Origin: Hyphomonadaceae bacterium
Lineage (GTDB): Bacteria > Pseudomonadota > Alphaproteobacteria > Caulobacterales > Hyphomonadaceae
Assembly: GCA_030696545.1 (NCBI GenBank)
Contig: JAUYSA010000402.1
Span: forward strand, 1 to 10,059
DNA: 10,059 bases
Direction of reading: 5' to 3'
Shown: positions 1-6,060 of the stretch, one piece after another
Position numbering within the stretch: position 1 is the stretch's first letter
How the letters are laid out: each line of letters begins with the position of its first letter
The notes under the pieces: model-generated
Told to the model about the DNA's origin: nothing
Seen by the model: only the letters and a program-made list of their open reading frames with translations
The model's database searches: none
Program-made: the position numbers and the translations under genes

Positions 1-281
1 ACCGAACCGAAGGTGACAAGGTCCAGGTCATCCGGCGCCGGCTGAACCTGCGCCGTATTGCGGCGGGCGGTCCAGTAGCGGAGTTCGCGTGATGCGCGTG
101 CGGCCGCCTCCTTGTCGCCTGCGGAAAGCGCGCTGACGTTCGCGTCGCTGTGGCGCGCGATCTCGGCCTCGATCTGCGCCAGCCCATCTGCGGTGACGAG
201 GTTCGGGAACGACGAAATCTCGCGATCCGGCAGCTCCGTTACGCCGTCGTCGTCGGATTCACGGGTGAAAGCCTTGCTCAT
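1..281 (-). CDS. GreA/GreB-family transcription elongation factor, N-terminal part (cut by window edge)
   Basis: Reading the minus strand from the ATG at 281-279 gives 93 uninterrupted codons running off the left edge. The protein opens MSKAFTRESDDD, followed by a short LPDREIS segment and PNLVTADGLAQIEAEI. This is the usual opening of alphaproteobacterial GreA/GreB-like (Rnk/GreAB) proteins. Residues about 32-80 are charged and helical (IEAEIARH ... SRELRYWTARRNTAQV) and match the N-terminal coiled coil that Gre factors insert into the RNA polymerase secondary channel. Residues 88-93 (LVTFGS) start the strand leading into the C-terminal FKBP-like domain, which lies outside the window. Family members act on paused or backtracked RNA polymerase in the cytoplasm. 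No strong Shine-Dalgarno is seen near the ATG, so the start rests on family resemblance. The gene is divergent from coaBC. Whether it is a true cleavage factor or an Rnk-like regulator cannot be told from this half. Confidence 0.8.
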   Translation of the reverse strand, partial: MSKAFTRESDDDGVTELPDREISSFPNLVTADGLAQIEAEIARHSDANVSALSAGDKEAAARASRELRYWTARRNTAQVQPAPDDLDLVTFGS

Positions 282-413
282 TCCGTTAAATCTAGGGGCT
301 CCCCGCCCGCACGACCAACTCCTTACCCATACCTTTACCAGAACGACCGGATCGAACCGTCTGACTTGATGCAATCCTGACCAAGATTCCTTATGTATTG
401 CTCTCGAAATCCT

Positions 414-417
414 GGAG
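414..417 (+). promoter_or_regulatory. Ribosome binding site deciding the coaBC start
   Basis: GGAG lies 7 nt before the GTG at 425. The longer reading from the TTG at 398 has no comparable site and adds nine residues not expected in the family, so the GTG is preferred. Confidence 0.65.
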
Positions 418-424
418 CGCACGC

Positions 425-1651
425 GTGGACGGCAAGCGCATACTTCTGATCGTCGGCGGCGGGATCGCAGCCTACAAGGCGCTGGAGCTGATCCGGCTGC
501 TTGCCAAGGACGGCGTTGCCACGCGCGTTATCCTGACCAAGGCGGGCGCAGAGTTCGTGACCCCGCTGTCGCTGGCCTCGCTGTCGGGCGACAAGGTCTA
601 TCAGGATCTGTTCAACCTGACCGACGAAGCCGAGATGGGCCATATCGAGCTGTCGCGCTCGGCCGACCTCGTCGTCGTTGCCCCCGCAACCGCAGACCTG
701 ATGGCCAAGGCGGCCAACGGACTCGCGAATGATCTTGCATCCACCACCCTGCTCGCCACCGACAAGCCGGTACTGATGGCGCCTGCGATGAACGTGCGCA
801 TGTGGGAGCACGCAGCAACCCGACGCAACGTGGCGCAGCTACAGGCCGACGGCGTCACCGTTTTGGCGCCTGACGTGGGCCCGATGGCGTGCGGCGAGTT
901 TGGCGCGGGGCGCTTGCCAGAACCCGCGCGCATTGCAGCGCAAATCCGCAAGATGCTCGCTTCGCCAACTGGCGTCGGGCCGCTGTCGGGCATCCGCGCC
1001 GTGGTGACGGCGGGGCCAACACGCGAACCGCTCGATCCGGTTCGTTTCATCTCCAACCATTCGTCGGGCAAGCAGGGCTATGCGATTGCCGATGCGCTCG
1101 CGCGTCTCGGCGCCGATGTGCGTCTTGTGACCGGACCTACGCAACTCGCCATCCCGGACGGTGTCACCGGCGTGAAGGTTGAGACAGCTATCGAGATGCA
1201 GGATGCCGTGAAGGCAAACTTCCCGGCTGATATCTTCGTGTCGGTCGCTGCAGTTGCAGACTGGCGGCCCGCCACGCGCGCGCAGACCAAGCTGAAGATC
1301 AAGGGCGCGGCGGCGGAGAGTGTCGCGCTGCAACTCATCGAGAACCCCGACATCCTGAAGTCGATCGGCACAAAGAAGAAAGGCCGCCCGCGTCTGGTCG
1401 TCGGCTTTGCTGCTGAAACCAATGATGTCGAAAAGCACGCCAGGGCCAAGCTCGCCCGCAAGGGCGCTGACTGGATCGTCGCCAACGACGTTTCCGGCGA
1501 CGTGATGGGCGGAGCGGACAACGAGGTTCTCCTCGTTTCCCGCAAGGGCGTCGAGCGCTGGCCGCGCATGAGCAAGGCCGAGGTTGCGATGAAACTGGCA
1601 GAGCGTATTGCCGAGACTTTTGACGCCCCGGAAACCAGCGCGGCGGAATAG
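425..1651 (+). CDS. coaBC: Bifunctional phosphopantothenoylcysteine decarboxylase / phosphopantothenate-cysteine ligase
   Basis: A cytoplasmic flavoprotein catalysing two steps of coenzyme A synthesis: CoaB joins cysteine to 4'-phosphopantothenate using CTP, and CoaC decarboxylates the product to 4'-phosphopantetheine. From the GTG start it is 408 aa, the normal length for the fusion. The CoaC half (about 1-180) shows the FMN-binding GGGIAAYK at 11-18, the catalytic His73 in MGHIELSR, PAMNVRMW at 120-127 and the reductive Cys156 in GPMACGEFGAGRL. The CoaB half (about 187-400) shows VTAGPTREPLDPVRFISNHS with Asn211, the lysine motif KLKIKG at 289-294 and GFAAET at 327-332. All expected key residues are present, so both activities should be intact. 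It is first of a probable coaBC-Dabb-dut operon. Coenzyme A synthesis is essential, so the gene is very likely essential. The family is certain; only the start (GTG 425 or TTG 398) is open. Confidence 0.96.
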   Translation: MDGKRILLIVGGGIAAYKALELIRLLAKDGVATRVILTKAGAEFVTPLSLASLSGDKVYQDLFNLTDEAEMGHIELSRSADLVVVAPATADLMAKAANGLANDLASTTLLATDKPVLMAPAMNVRMWEHAATRRNVAQLQADGVTVLAPDVGPMACGEFGAGRLPEPARIAAQIRKMLASPTGVGPLSGIRAVVTAGPTREPLDPVRFISNHSSGKQGYAIADALARLGADVRLVTGPTQLAIPDGVTGVKVETAIEMQDAVKANFPADIFVSVAAVADWRPATRAQTKLKIKGAAAESVALQLIENPDILKSIGTKKKGRPRLVVGFAAETNDVEKHARAKLARKGADWIVANDVSGDVMGGADNEVLLVSRKGVERWPRMSKAEVAMKLAERIAETFDAPETSAAE

Positions 1652-1701
1652 CGCGGGCGCGGGATATGGCCTAGAGAGGCGCCAACTCCTAGGTCAGGTT
1701 C

Positions 1702-1986
1702 ATGATCCGCCACATCGTCTTTTTCACCCTGAAGGACCCGCGCGAAGCGCCGGAAATCATCGGCCATCTCAAGCGTCTTGGGACCATTCCGGGTTCAACC
1801 GTGTTCGACGTCGCCCAGAACCGGAAGGCGGATCTTTTCGGTAACGAGATCGATGTCGTCGTGTACGCCGAATTTCCGAGCATTGATGCGCTGCACGCCT
1901 ACAAGAAGCACCCGACCTACATGGATGTGACCAACACAGTTCGTCCACGCCGCGAGCTGCGGTTTGCGGCAGATGTCGAGGCCTGA
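1702..1986 (+). CDS. Dabb (stress-responsive alpha/beta barrel) domain protein
   Basis: A 94-aa protein consisting of one dimeric alpha/beta-barrel (Dabb) domain. It begins MIRHIVFFTLKD with the His4 typical of the family. A helix, a central strand (DVVVYAEFPS, 51-60) and the conserved helix segment AYKKHPTY (66-73) follow, then a basic tail. There is no signal peptide, so it is cytoplasmic. Dabb proteins form small dimers. Some are stress-induced in plants and others are enzymes, but most bacterial members have no known substrate, so no reaction is assigned. The ATG is preceded by AGGTCAGG at 1691-1698. The gene starts 50 nt after coaBC and ends 81 nt before dut on the same strand, so co-transcription is likely. 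Its place between two nucleotide/cofactor genes does not by itself imply a role there. Confidence 0.85.
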   Translation: MIRHIVFFTLKDPREAPEIIGHLKRLGTIPGSTVFDVAQNRKADLFGNEIDVVVYAEFPSIDALHAYKKHPTYMDVTNTVRPRRELRFAADVEA

Positions 1987-2067
1987 CGGATCTGTGGAGA
2001 TCGGATGCTGACGCTCGCCCTGAGCGGGATGCCGCGCTAGTCATGGCTGTCTGACTGGAGCCTCCCC

Positions 2068-2520
2068 ATGACCGTCACCATTCAAGTCGCGCCGCTGCCG
2101 CATTTCGAAGGGCTGGCCCTGCCCGCCTACGAAACAGCCGATGCTGCCGGTATGGACTTGCGCGCAGCCGTCGCCGAGGGAGAGCCTCTGACGCTGGCGC
2201 CGGGACATCGCGCCATGGTGCCGACAGGCCTGACTATCGCCCTGCCCGCCGGTCACGAAGCGCAGGTGCGGCCACGTTCTGGTCTGGCGGCCAAGCATGG
2301 CATTACCTGCCTGAACTCGCCCGGCACGATCGACGCCGACTATCGTGGCGAAGTGAAAGTGATCCTCATCAATCTTGGCCAGGAACCTTTCGTCATCAAG
2401 CGTGGAGAGCGGATCGCGCAGATGGTGATCGCGCCTGTCACGCGCGGTGAGCTGAGCGTCGTGGCCAAGCTCGATGATACCGTGCGCGGCGCGGGTGGGT
2501 TTGGGTCGACTGGGCGGTAG
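2068..2520 (+). CDS. dut: Deoxyuridine 5'-triphosphate nucleotidohydrolase (dUTPase)
   Basis: Hydrolyses dUTP to dUMP and pyrophosphate. This keeps uracil out of DNA and supplies dUMP for thymidylate synthesis. It is 150 aa, the normal size for the trimeric dUTPase family, and all five motifs are visible in order: I AGMDLRA (27-33), II PRSGLA (69-74), III GTIDADYRGEV (86-96) with the catalytic Asp89 and substrate-contacting Tyr92, IV RIAQMVIAP (115-123), and V RGAGGFGSTGR (140-150). In motif V, Phe145 is the residue that stacks on uracil. The GGAG at 2057-2060 is 7 nt before the ATG, so the start is secure. It is the last gene of the coaBC cluster; coaBC and dut are neighbours in many proteobacteria. 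No T-tract terminator follows, but a large palindromic element begins 43 nt after the stop. Confidence 0.97.
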   Translation: MTVTIQVAPLPHFEGLALPAYETADAAGMDLRAAVAEGEPLTLAPGHRAMVPTGLTIALPAGHEAQVRPRSGLAAKHGITCLNSPGTIDADYRGEVKVILINLGQEPFVIKRGERIAQMVIAPVTRGELSVVAKLDDTVRGAGGFGSTGR

Positions 2521-2563
2521 GGCGAGCTGGAGCGAGTTGCGGGAAAGCTGAACCAGCAGGCCA

Positions 2564-2647
2564 CCGAATACATCCTTCGAGACGATCGCACCGAGAAATT
2601 ACCCGTGTGGAGGCGGCGTACCTGCGATCCCTCAGGATGAGGCCGGT
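2564..2647 (+). repeat. Left copy of the repeat unit
   Basis: An 84-nt unit. It can fold on itself: CATCCT (2571-2576) pairs with AGGATG (2634-2639), and GATCGCA (2584-2590) pairs with TGCGATC (2623-2629). The variable part is the 26-nt interior at 2595-2620. Confidence 0.7.
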
Positions 2648-2671
2648 GGGTATTGAACTGTTTCAGGGCCA

Positions 2672-2755
2672 ACCGGCCTCATCCTGAGGGATCGCAGGCG
2701 GGCTGTTTGAACGTCACCGCACTTTCGGTGCGATCGTCTCGAAGGATGTGTTCGG
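2672..2755 (-). repeat. Right copy of the repeat unit, inverted
   Basis: The inverted partner of the left copy, with the same 31-nt and 27-nt conserved ends separated by 26 nt of different sequence. Conserved ends with a divergent interior suggest selection or copying acts on the ends, or that the two copies were acquired separately. Confidence 0.7.
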
Positions 2756-2787
2756 GGCGCGGCGACCCATGCCAACAGCAACGCGGC

Positions 2788-4119
2788 CTAGCCTTTCAGG
2801 TCGAGTTGCGGCTTGGCCATGTCGGCAAGCAGATAGTGTTCGGTATCAAAGACAGGATCGAGGCCGCCAAAATCGAAGGCTGATCTGTCGATGATGATGT
2901 CGCGTGGCCGCAAAGGCCGCGACAGCTCCAGGCCTTCCAGTGAACGGCAGCGTGAGAAGGCGACATAGGCCTGACCATGCGCGAACATGCCCCGATCGAA
3001 GTCGATGTGAACGCGATCGAGCGTCATGCCCTGGCTCTTGTGGATCGTGGTGGCGTAGGCCAGGCGGAGCGGAAGCTGCTTGAACGAGCCTACGACAGAA
3101 CGGGACACCGCCTTGGAGCTCGCATCGAACTCATAGCGGAATTTTTCCCACGCCTGCTGGGCCACACGATGCGTCTCGCCGCCGATCTTCACATAGCAAT
3201 CGCTTTCGCCCAGTCCCTGCACGACGCCAAGGGAGCCGTTGACCCACCGTCCGGATGGATCGTTGCGGATCATCATCACGCGTGCGCCTTGCTTAAGCTC
3301 AAGGACCTCCTCGGTCGGAAAGGCCTTGGGCTCGAAATTTCCTTCGAGCGCGGCAGAATAAGCGCGCGCTGGACCCGGCAGCTCGGCAAGGCGCAACTGG
3401 TTGATCTTCCAGGCGGCGGCGTTGTTGGGCGTAAGGACGACGTGCGTGATACTGGCTTCCGCCGATGATCGCTCAGACACGCGAGTGCGCAGGACCGCTT
3501 CGTCTTCCGGAGTGACGCGGCCATTGCGCAGGCTGTTGAGGATGCGGATGAAGACTTCGTCTTCCTGCCGGAATATCCGCTTCAGAGCGGCGAGCCGGAA
3601 CTGCCCCGCGACAAAGCCCGGCGCTTTGAAGAACCATGCGCCGCCATAGCTTTCCTGCAGGATATGTTCGACATCGGCGCCGACGACTGGAGGAAGCTGA
3701 TGCAGGTCGCCTGACAGGATCATGCGCACGCCGCCGAATGGGCGCTTGTCGCCGCGGTTGAGTCGCAGCGTGCTGTCGATTGCCTGCATCATGTCGGCGC
3801 GCACCATCGAGACCTCGTCGATCACCATCGTCTCGATGGCTTTCACGACGCGCTGGTTGCGTATCTTCCGCGCGTCGCCCGCATCGAGCAGGCGCGGAGG
3901 AAAATTGAAGAAGGAGTGGATCGTCTGCCCGCCCACATTGACGGCCGCTAGCCCGGTCGGAGCCAGCACGATCGCCTTGTCGAGTGAATTGAAGATCAGC
4001 TCGCGCAGCAGCGTCGTCTTCCCCGTACCGGCGCGGCCCGTGAGAAATATGTTCCGTTGCCCGCCGACAATCTCGGCGAGCAGCGGCGCATAGACATTGG
4101 ATGTGGGTTCAGCAGCCAC
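2788..4119 (-). CDS. Pif1/RecD-like superfamily 1 DNA helicase (AAA ATPase)
   Basis: A 443-aa cytoplasmic ATP-driven helicase of the SF1B Pif1/RecD2 group, expected to move 5'-3' on single-stranded DNA. The motifs appear in order: Walker A GRAGTGKTT (28-36, Lys34); motif Ia-like APTGLAAVNVGGQTIHSFF (53-71); Walker B DEVSM (101-105); motif III GDLHQLPPV (137-145); motif V region THKSQGMTLDRV (358-370); motif VI GQAYVAFSRCRSLEGL (382-397). The QGARVMMIRND stretch (277-287) and the SLGVVQG strand are typical of the beta-barrel insertion of domain 2. There is no extra N- or C-terminal nuclease or HRDC domain. The start is a GTG; an in-frame TAG lies just upstream (4125-4123), so the N-terminus cannot extend far, and the ribosome binding site is weak. 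It is divergent from the MoeB-like gene with an 80-nt gap and convergent with dut. Pif1-type helicases resolve G-quadruplexes, R-loops or stalled forks, but the specific role here is unknown. Confidence 0.9.
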   Translation of the reverse strand: MAAEPTSNVYAPLLAEIVGGQRNIFLTGRAGTGKTTLLRELIFNSLDKAIVLAPTGLAAVNVGGQTIHSFFNFPPRLLDAGDARKIRNQRVVKAIETMVIDEVSMVRADMMQAIDSTLRLNRGDKRPFGGVRMILSGDLHQLPPVVGADVEHILQESYGGAWFFKAPGFVAGQFRLAALKRIFRQEDEVFIRILNSLRNGRVTPEDEAVLRTRVSERSSAEASITHVVLTPNNAAAWKINQLRLAELPGPARAYSAALEGNFEPKAFPTEEVLELKQGARVMMIRNDPSGRWVNGSLGVVQGLGESDCYVKIGGETHRVAQQAWEKFRYEFDASSKAVSRSVVGSFKQLPLRLAYATTIHKSQGMTLDRVHIDFDRGMFAHGQAYVAFSRCRSLEGLELSRPLRPRDIIIDRSAFDFGGLDPVFDTEHYLLADMAKPQLDLKG

Positions 4120-4199
4120 CAGCTACGCGCCGGGACGCTGGCAGCGCCATTGAACAAGGTGTGCGGTCATGGTTTCTGCTCCGGGAGGATCGAGCGAAC

Positions 4200-4970
4200 A
4201 TGAGTCTAACGCCTGAGCAACTGGAACGCTACGCCCGGCATATCATGCTGCGGGAAATCGGCGGGCCGGGCCAACGGGCGTTGCTGGACAGTTGTGCAGT
4301 GATTGTAGGCGCCGGCGCGCTCGGCGGGCCGGTGGCGACTTATCTGGCGGCGGCAGGGGTCGGCAAGCTGAGGATCATCGACGACGACTTGGTTTCCCTG
4401 TCGAACCTGCAGCGGCAGGTCCAGTTCGCAACCTCCGACATCGGCCGCCCGAAGGGCGAGGTAGCGGTAGAGCGGCTGACGGCGCTGAACCCCGGGATCA
4501 GTGTAACTGCCGTTGACCAGCGCCTGACCGCCGCCAACGCGGCCGAACTGCTCGCGGGCGCGGATGTTGTCGTCGATGGCACGGACAGCTTCAAGACGCG
4601 CTTCGATGTGAATATGGCCTGTCACGGGTTGGGCATTACGCTTGTGTCAGGCGCAGTGGGGCGGTGGAGCGCGCAGGTTTCGGTGTTCAAGTCTGGAGGG
4701 ACCAGAGGCAAGCCGCCTGCCGAGCGCCTGCCCTGCTATCGCTGCTTCGTCCCCGACATGCCTGAGACAGAGGAGACGTGCGCCATGGTCGGCGTGATGG
4801 GTCCGCTGACCGGCATGGTCGGCTCGCGCATGGCGCTCGAAGCGGTGAAGGAGATCACCGGCGCCGGCCAGACAATGGCTGGACGTGTCTGGCTGTTCGA
4901 TGGCCTTAGCGGCGACAGCCGAACAGTGAAGCTGACGGCCGACCCGGCATGTCCCGTGTGTGGCGGCTGA
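4200..4970 (+). CDS. moeB: MoeB/ThiF/HesA-family adenylyltransferase (E1-like)
   Basis: A 256-aa enzyme that adenylates the C-terminal glycine of a ubiquitin-like sulfur carrier (MoaD for molybdopterin, ThiS for thiamine, or a related protein) using ATP. It opens LTPEQLERYARHIMLREIGG (3-22), the typical MoeB N-terminus. The nucleotide-binding loop is GAGALGGP (37-44), followed by an acidic strand end (IIDDDLVSLSNLQRQVQF, 59-76) with the conserved Asn69 and Arg72. Lys85 and the DGTDSF segment (126-131) complete the ATP/Mg site. Two CxxC pairs (Cys179/Cys182 and Cys251/Cys254) bind structural zinc. Cys194 in TCAMVGVMGPL is the conserved family cysteine. The ATG at 4200 follows GGGAGG at 4183-4188 and matches the family start; the frame opens further upstream to 4101, but that extension overlaps the divergent helicase. 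No moaD, moaE, thiS or thiG gene is nearby, so MoeB versus ThiF is not settled. Confidence 0.9.
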   Translation: MSLTPEQLERYARHIMLREIGGPGQRALLDSCAVIVGAGALGGPVATYLAAAGVGKLRIIDDDLVSLSNLQRQVQFATSDIGRPKGEVAVERLTALNPGISVTAVDQRLTAANAAELLAGADVVVDGTDSFKTRFDVNMACHGLGITLVSGAVGRWSAQVSVFKSGGTRGKPPAERLPCYRCFVPDMPETEETCAMVGVMGPLTGMVGSRMALEAVKEITGAGQTMAGRVWLFDGLSGDSRTVKLTADPACPVCGG

Positions 4971-5939
4971 TTACGTCTTCAGCTCGTTGTAGATCACGGT
5001 CACGTAGGCATCTTCCGAAATGAAACCGCCCTGACCGAAGCGCGGTGTCCATTGTGCAAGCGGCTTGGCCGCGACTGCCTGCTCAAGCGTCTTGCCTGAC
5101 TTCACCAACGCATCGACGGCCGCACGGGCGCCCTTGTGCATATCGAGCGCCGCCTGAAGATCGGCTTCGGTCGCAAGCTCGCCGTGACCGGGGATGACTT
5201 TCGTGTTCGGACCGGCGATTTCCAGCGCTCTCTCGACCGCGGCGATGAAGCCTGCCTGCATGCCGCCTGAGCCGGTATCCACGAAGGGATAGCGATCCTT
5301 CATGTAGGTATCGCCCATGTGCAGCACGTCAGCTTCCACGAAATAGACGAGCGTATCGCCATCCGTGTGGGCCGGCAGCGGCGCACGAATGGCCCGGATC
5401 GTCTGGCCGTTCAGATGGAAGTCGACGCCTTCAACGAATGTCACAACCGGGAGCGCGATTTTGGGCGCAGGCACCTGCGGAGCGCCGCGCGAGACGGACG
5501 GGATTTCGCCCGTCAGCCGCTTGCGGACATTGTCGCTGGCAAAAATGGTCGCCCCTGCCTTGCCGAACACTTCGTTGCCGCCGGCATGGTCGAAGTGCCA
5601 GTGCGTGTTGATCAGGTATTTGGGTTTGCCCTTCGCCTGCTCTTCAATCTTGGCGAGGTTGGCGACCGCGTTGGTCGCGTACTGGTCGTCGATCAGGAAG
5701 ACGCCGTCTTCGCCGACGCTAAGCCCGAGATTGCCGCCCTGACCGATCAGCATCGAAACGCCCTGGCCGAGATCAACAACGCGGGCGAAGGGCTGTGAGT
5801 TGGGCGCAGCAGGTGTCGGTGGCGGCGATACCGCAGGCGGAGCGGGGGCCGGAGCAGCCGCTACAGCCGCAGACTCAGTTATCGCGCAGCCAGCCAGCAC
5901 GGAAAACGCTGCGGCAAGTCCGAATGCAGCCAGTTTCAT
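4971..5939 (-). CDS. Metallo-beta-lactamase-fold hydrolase, predicted lipoprotein
   Basis: A 322-aa exported MBL-fold hydrolase. The N-terminus is a lipoprotein signal peptide with lipobox LAGC, making Cys18 the lipidated residue. An Ala/Pro-rich linker (about 19-48) follows, then the MBL domain (about 50-265). Metal ligands are HWHFDH at 113-118 (His113, His115, Asp117, His118), His191 in AHTDGD, Asp210 in HMGDT and His252 in PGHGE. This is a complete dinuclear set of the glyoxalase II/lactonase type. There is no Cys ligand as in B1 beta-lactamases, so calling it a beta-lactamase would be unsafe. The substrate is unknown. The C-terminal roughly 60 residues form a helical extension ending FISEDAYVTVIYNELKT. 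A strong GGAGGG (5944-5949) lies 4 nt before the ATG. The gene is divergent from the acylase-like gene, and its stop codon directly abuts the stop codon of the convergent MoeB-like gene. Confidence 0.88.
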   Translation of the reverse strand: MKLAAFGLAAAFSVLAGCAITESAAVAAAPAPAPPAVSPPPTPAAPNSQPFARVVDLGQGVSMLIGQGGNLGLSVGEDGVFLIDDQYATNAVANLAKIEEQAKGKPKYLINTHWHFDHAGGNEVFGKAGATIFASDNVRKRLTGEIPSVSRGAPQVPAPKIALPVVTFVEGVDFHLNGQTIRAIRAPLPAHTDGDTLVYFVEADVLHMGDTYMKDRYPFVDTGSGGMQAGFIAAVERALEIAGPNTKVIPGHGELATEADLQAALDMHKGARAAVDALVKSGKTLEQAVAAKPLAQWTPRFGQGGFISEDAYVTVIYNELKT

Positions 5940-6060
5940 AGGTCCCTCCAGACATTACCCGCAAGAGACGCGCAACCGCGCGCAAGTTCAAGGAAAAACG
6001 TGGCGCTTCCGGTCCCGCCTGCCCATGCTAGGCTTGCACAGCGCGATGGGAGAAACTCGC

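Larger units (their letters stand above)
2564..2755. repeat. 192-bp composite palindromic intergenic element
   Basis: Two nested inverted repeats share one centre (2659/2660). The outer arms 2564-2594 and 2725-2755 match at 30 of 31 positions (mismatch at 2569/2750). The inner arms 2621-2647 and 2672-2698 match at 27 of 27 around a 24-nt loop. The 26-nt spacers on each side (2595-2620 and 2699-2724) are equal in length but not similar. The pattern is best read as two head-to-head copies of one repeat unit that begins CATCCTTCGAGACGATCGCA and ends in CCTCAGGATGAGG, as in REP/BIME-type elements. Similar CCTCAGGATGAGG repeats are, from memory, widespread between alphaproteobacterial genes. It fills most of the 267-nt gene-free gap between the convergent dut and helicase genes. 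It could act as a transcription barrier or stabilise mRNA 3' ends, but has no T-tract. Confidence 0.85.

Noticed and set aside
1668..1695. Possible 7-bp hairpin (one wobble pair) covering part of the Dabb gene ribosome binding site
   Set aside because: The stem is short with a 14-nt loop, within chance expectation; no further sign of translational control.
335..1767. Several long antisense ORFs over coaBC, and others over the acylase and MBL genes
   Set aside because: They are shadow frames of high-GC genes, with low-complexity Arg/Ala/Ser-rich products and no domain resemblance.
2340..2883. Two ORFs (minus 2340-2672 and plus 2653-2883) with similar peptides containing RPHPEGSQ and SVRSSRRM
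   Set aside because: The shared peptide is just the inverted repeat units translated on opposite strands. The ORFs overlap dut and the helicase and have no ribosome binding site.
3804..3839. Perfect 10-bp inverted repeat with a 16-nt loop
   Set aside because: It lies inside the helicase Walker B coding region and is explained by codons of the conserved VIDEVSMV segment; no regulatory context.
4101..4199. Upstream extension of the MoeB-like protein by 33 residues
   Set aside because: The ATG at 4200 has a GGGAGG site and the standard MoeB N-terminus; the extension overlaps the divergent helicase start.
4971..5939. Calling the MBL-fold protein an antibiotic-resistance beta-lactamase
   Set aside because: The metal ligands fit the broad glyoxalase II/lactonase-like group with no B1 Cys ligand; the fold alone does not indicate beta-lactam hydrolysis.
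5800..6045. In-frame upstream extension of the acylase-like frame to 5800
   Set aside because: It runs antisense through the signal peptide and linker of the well-supported MBL lipoprotein and is Gly/Ala-rich, unlike an acylase alpha chain.
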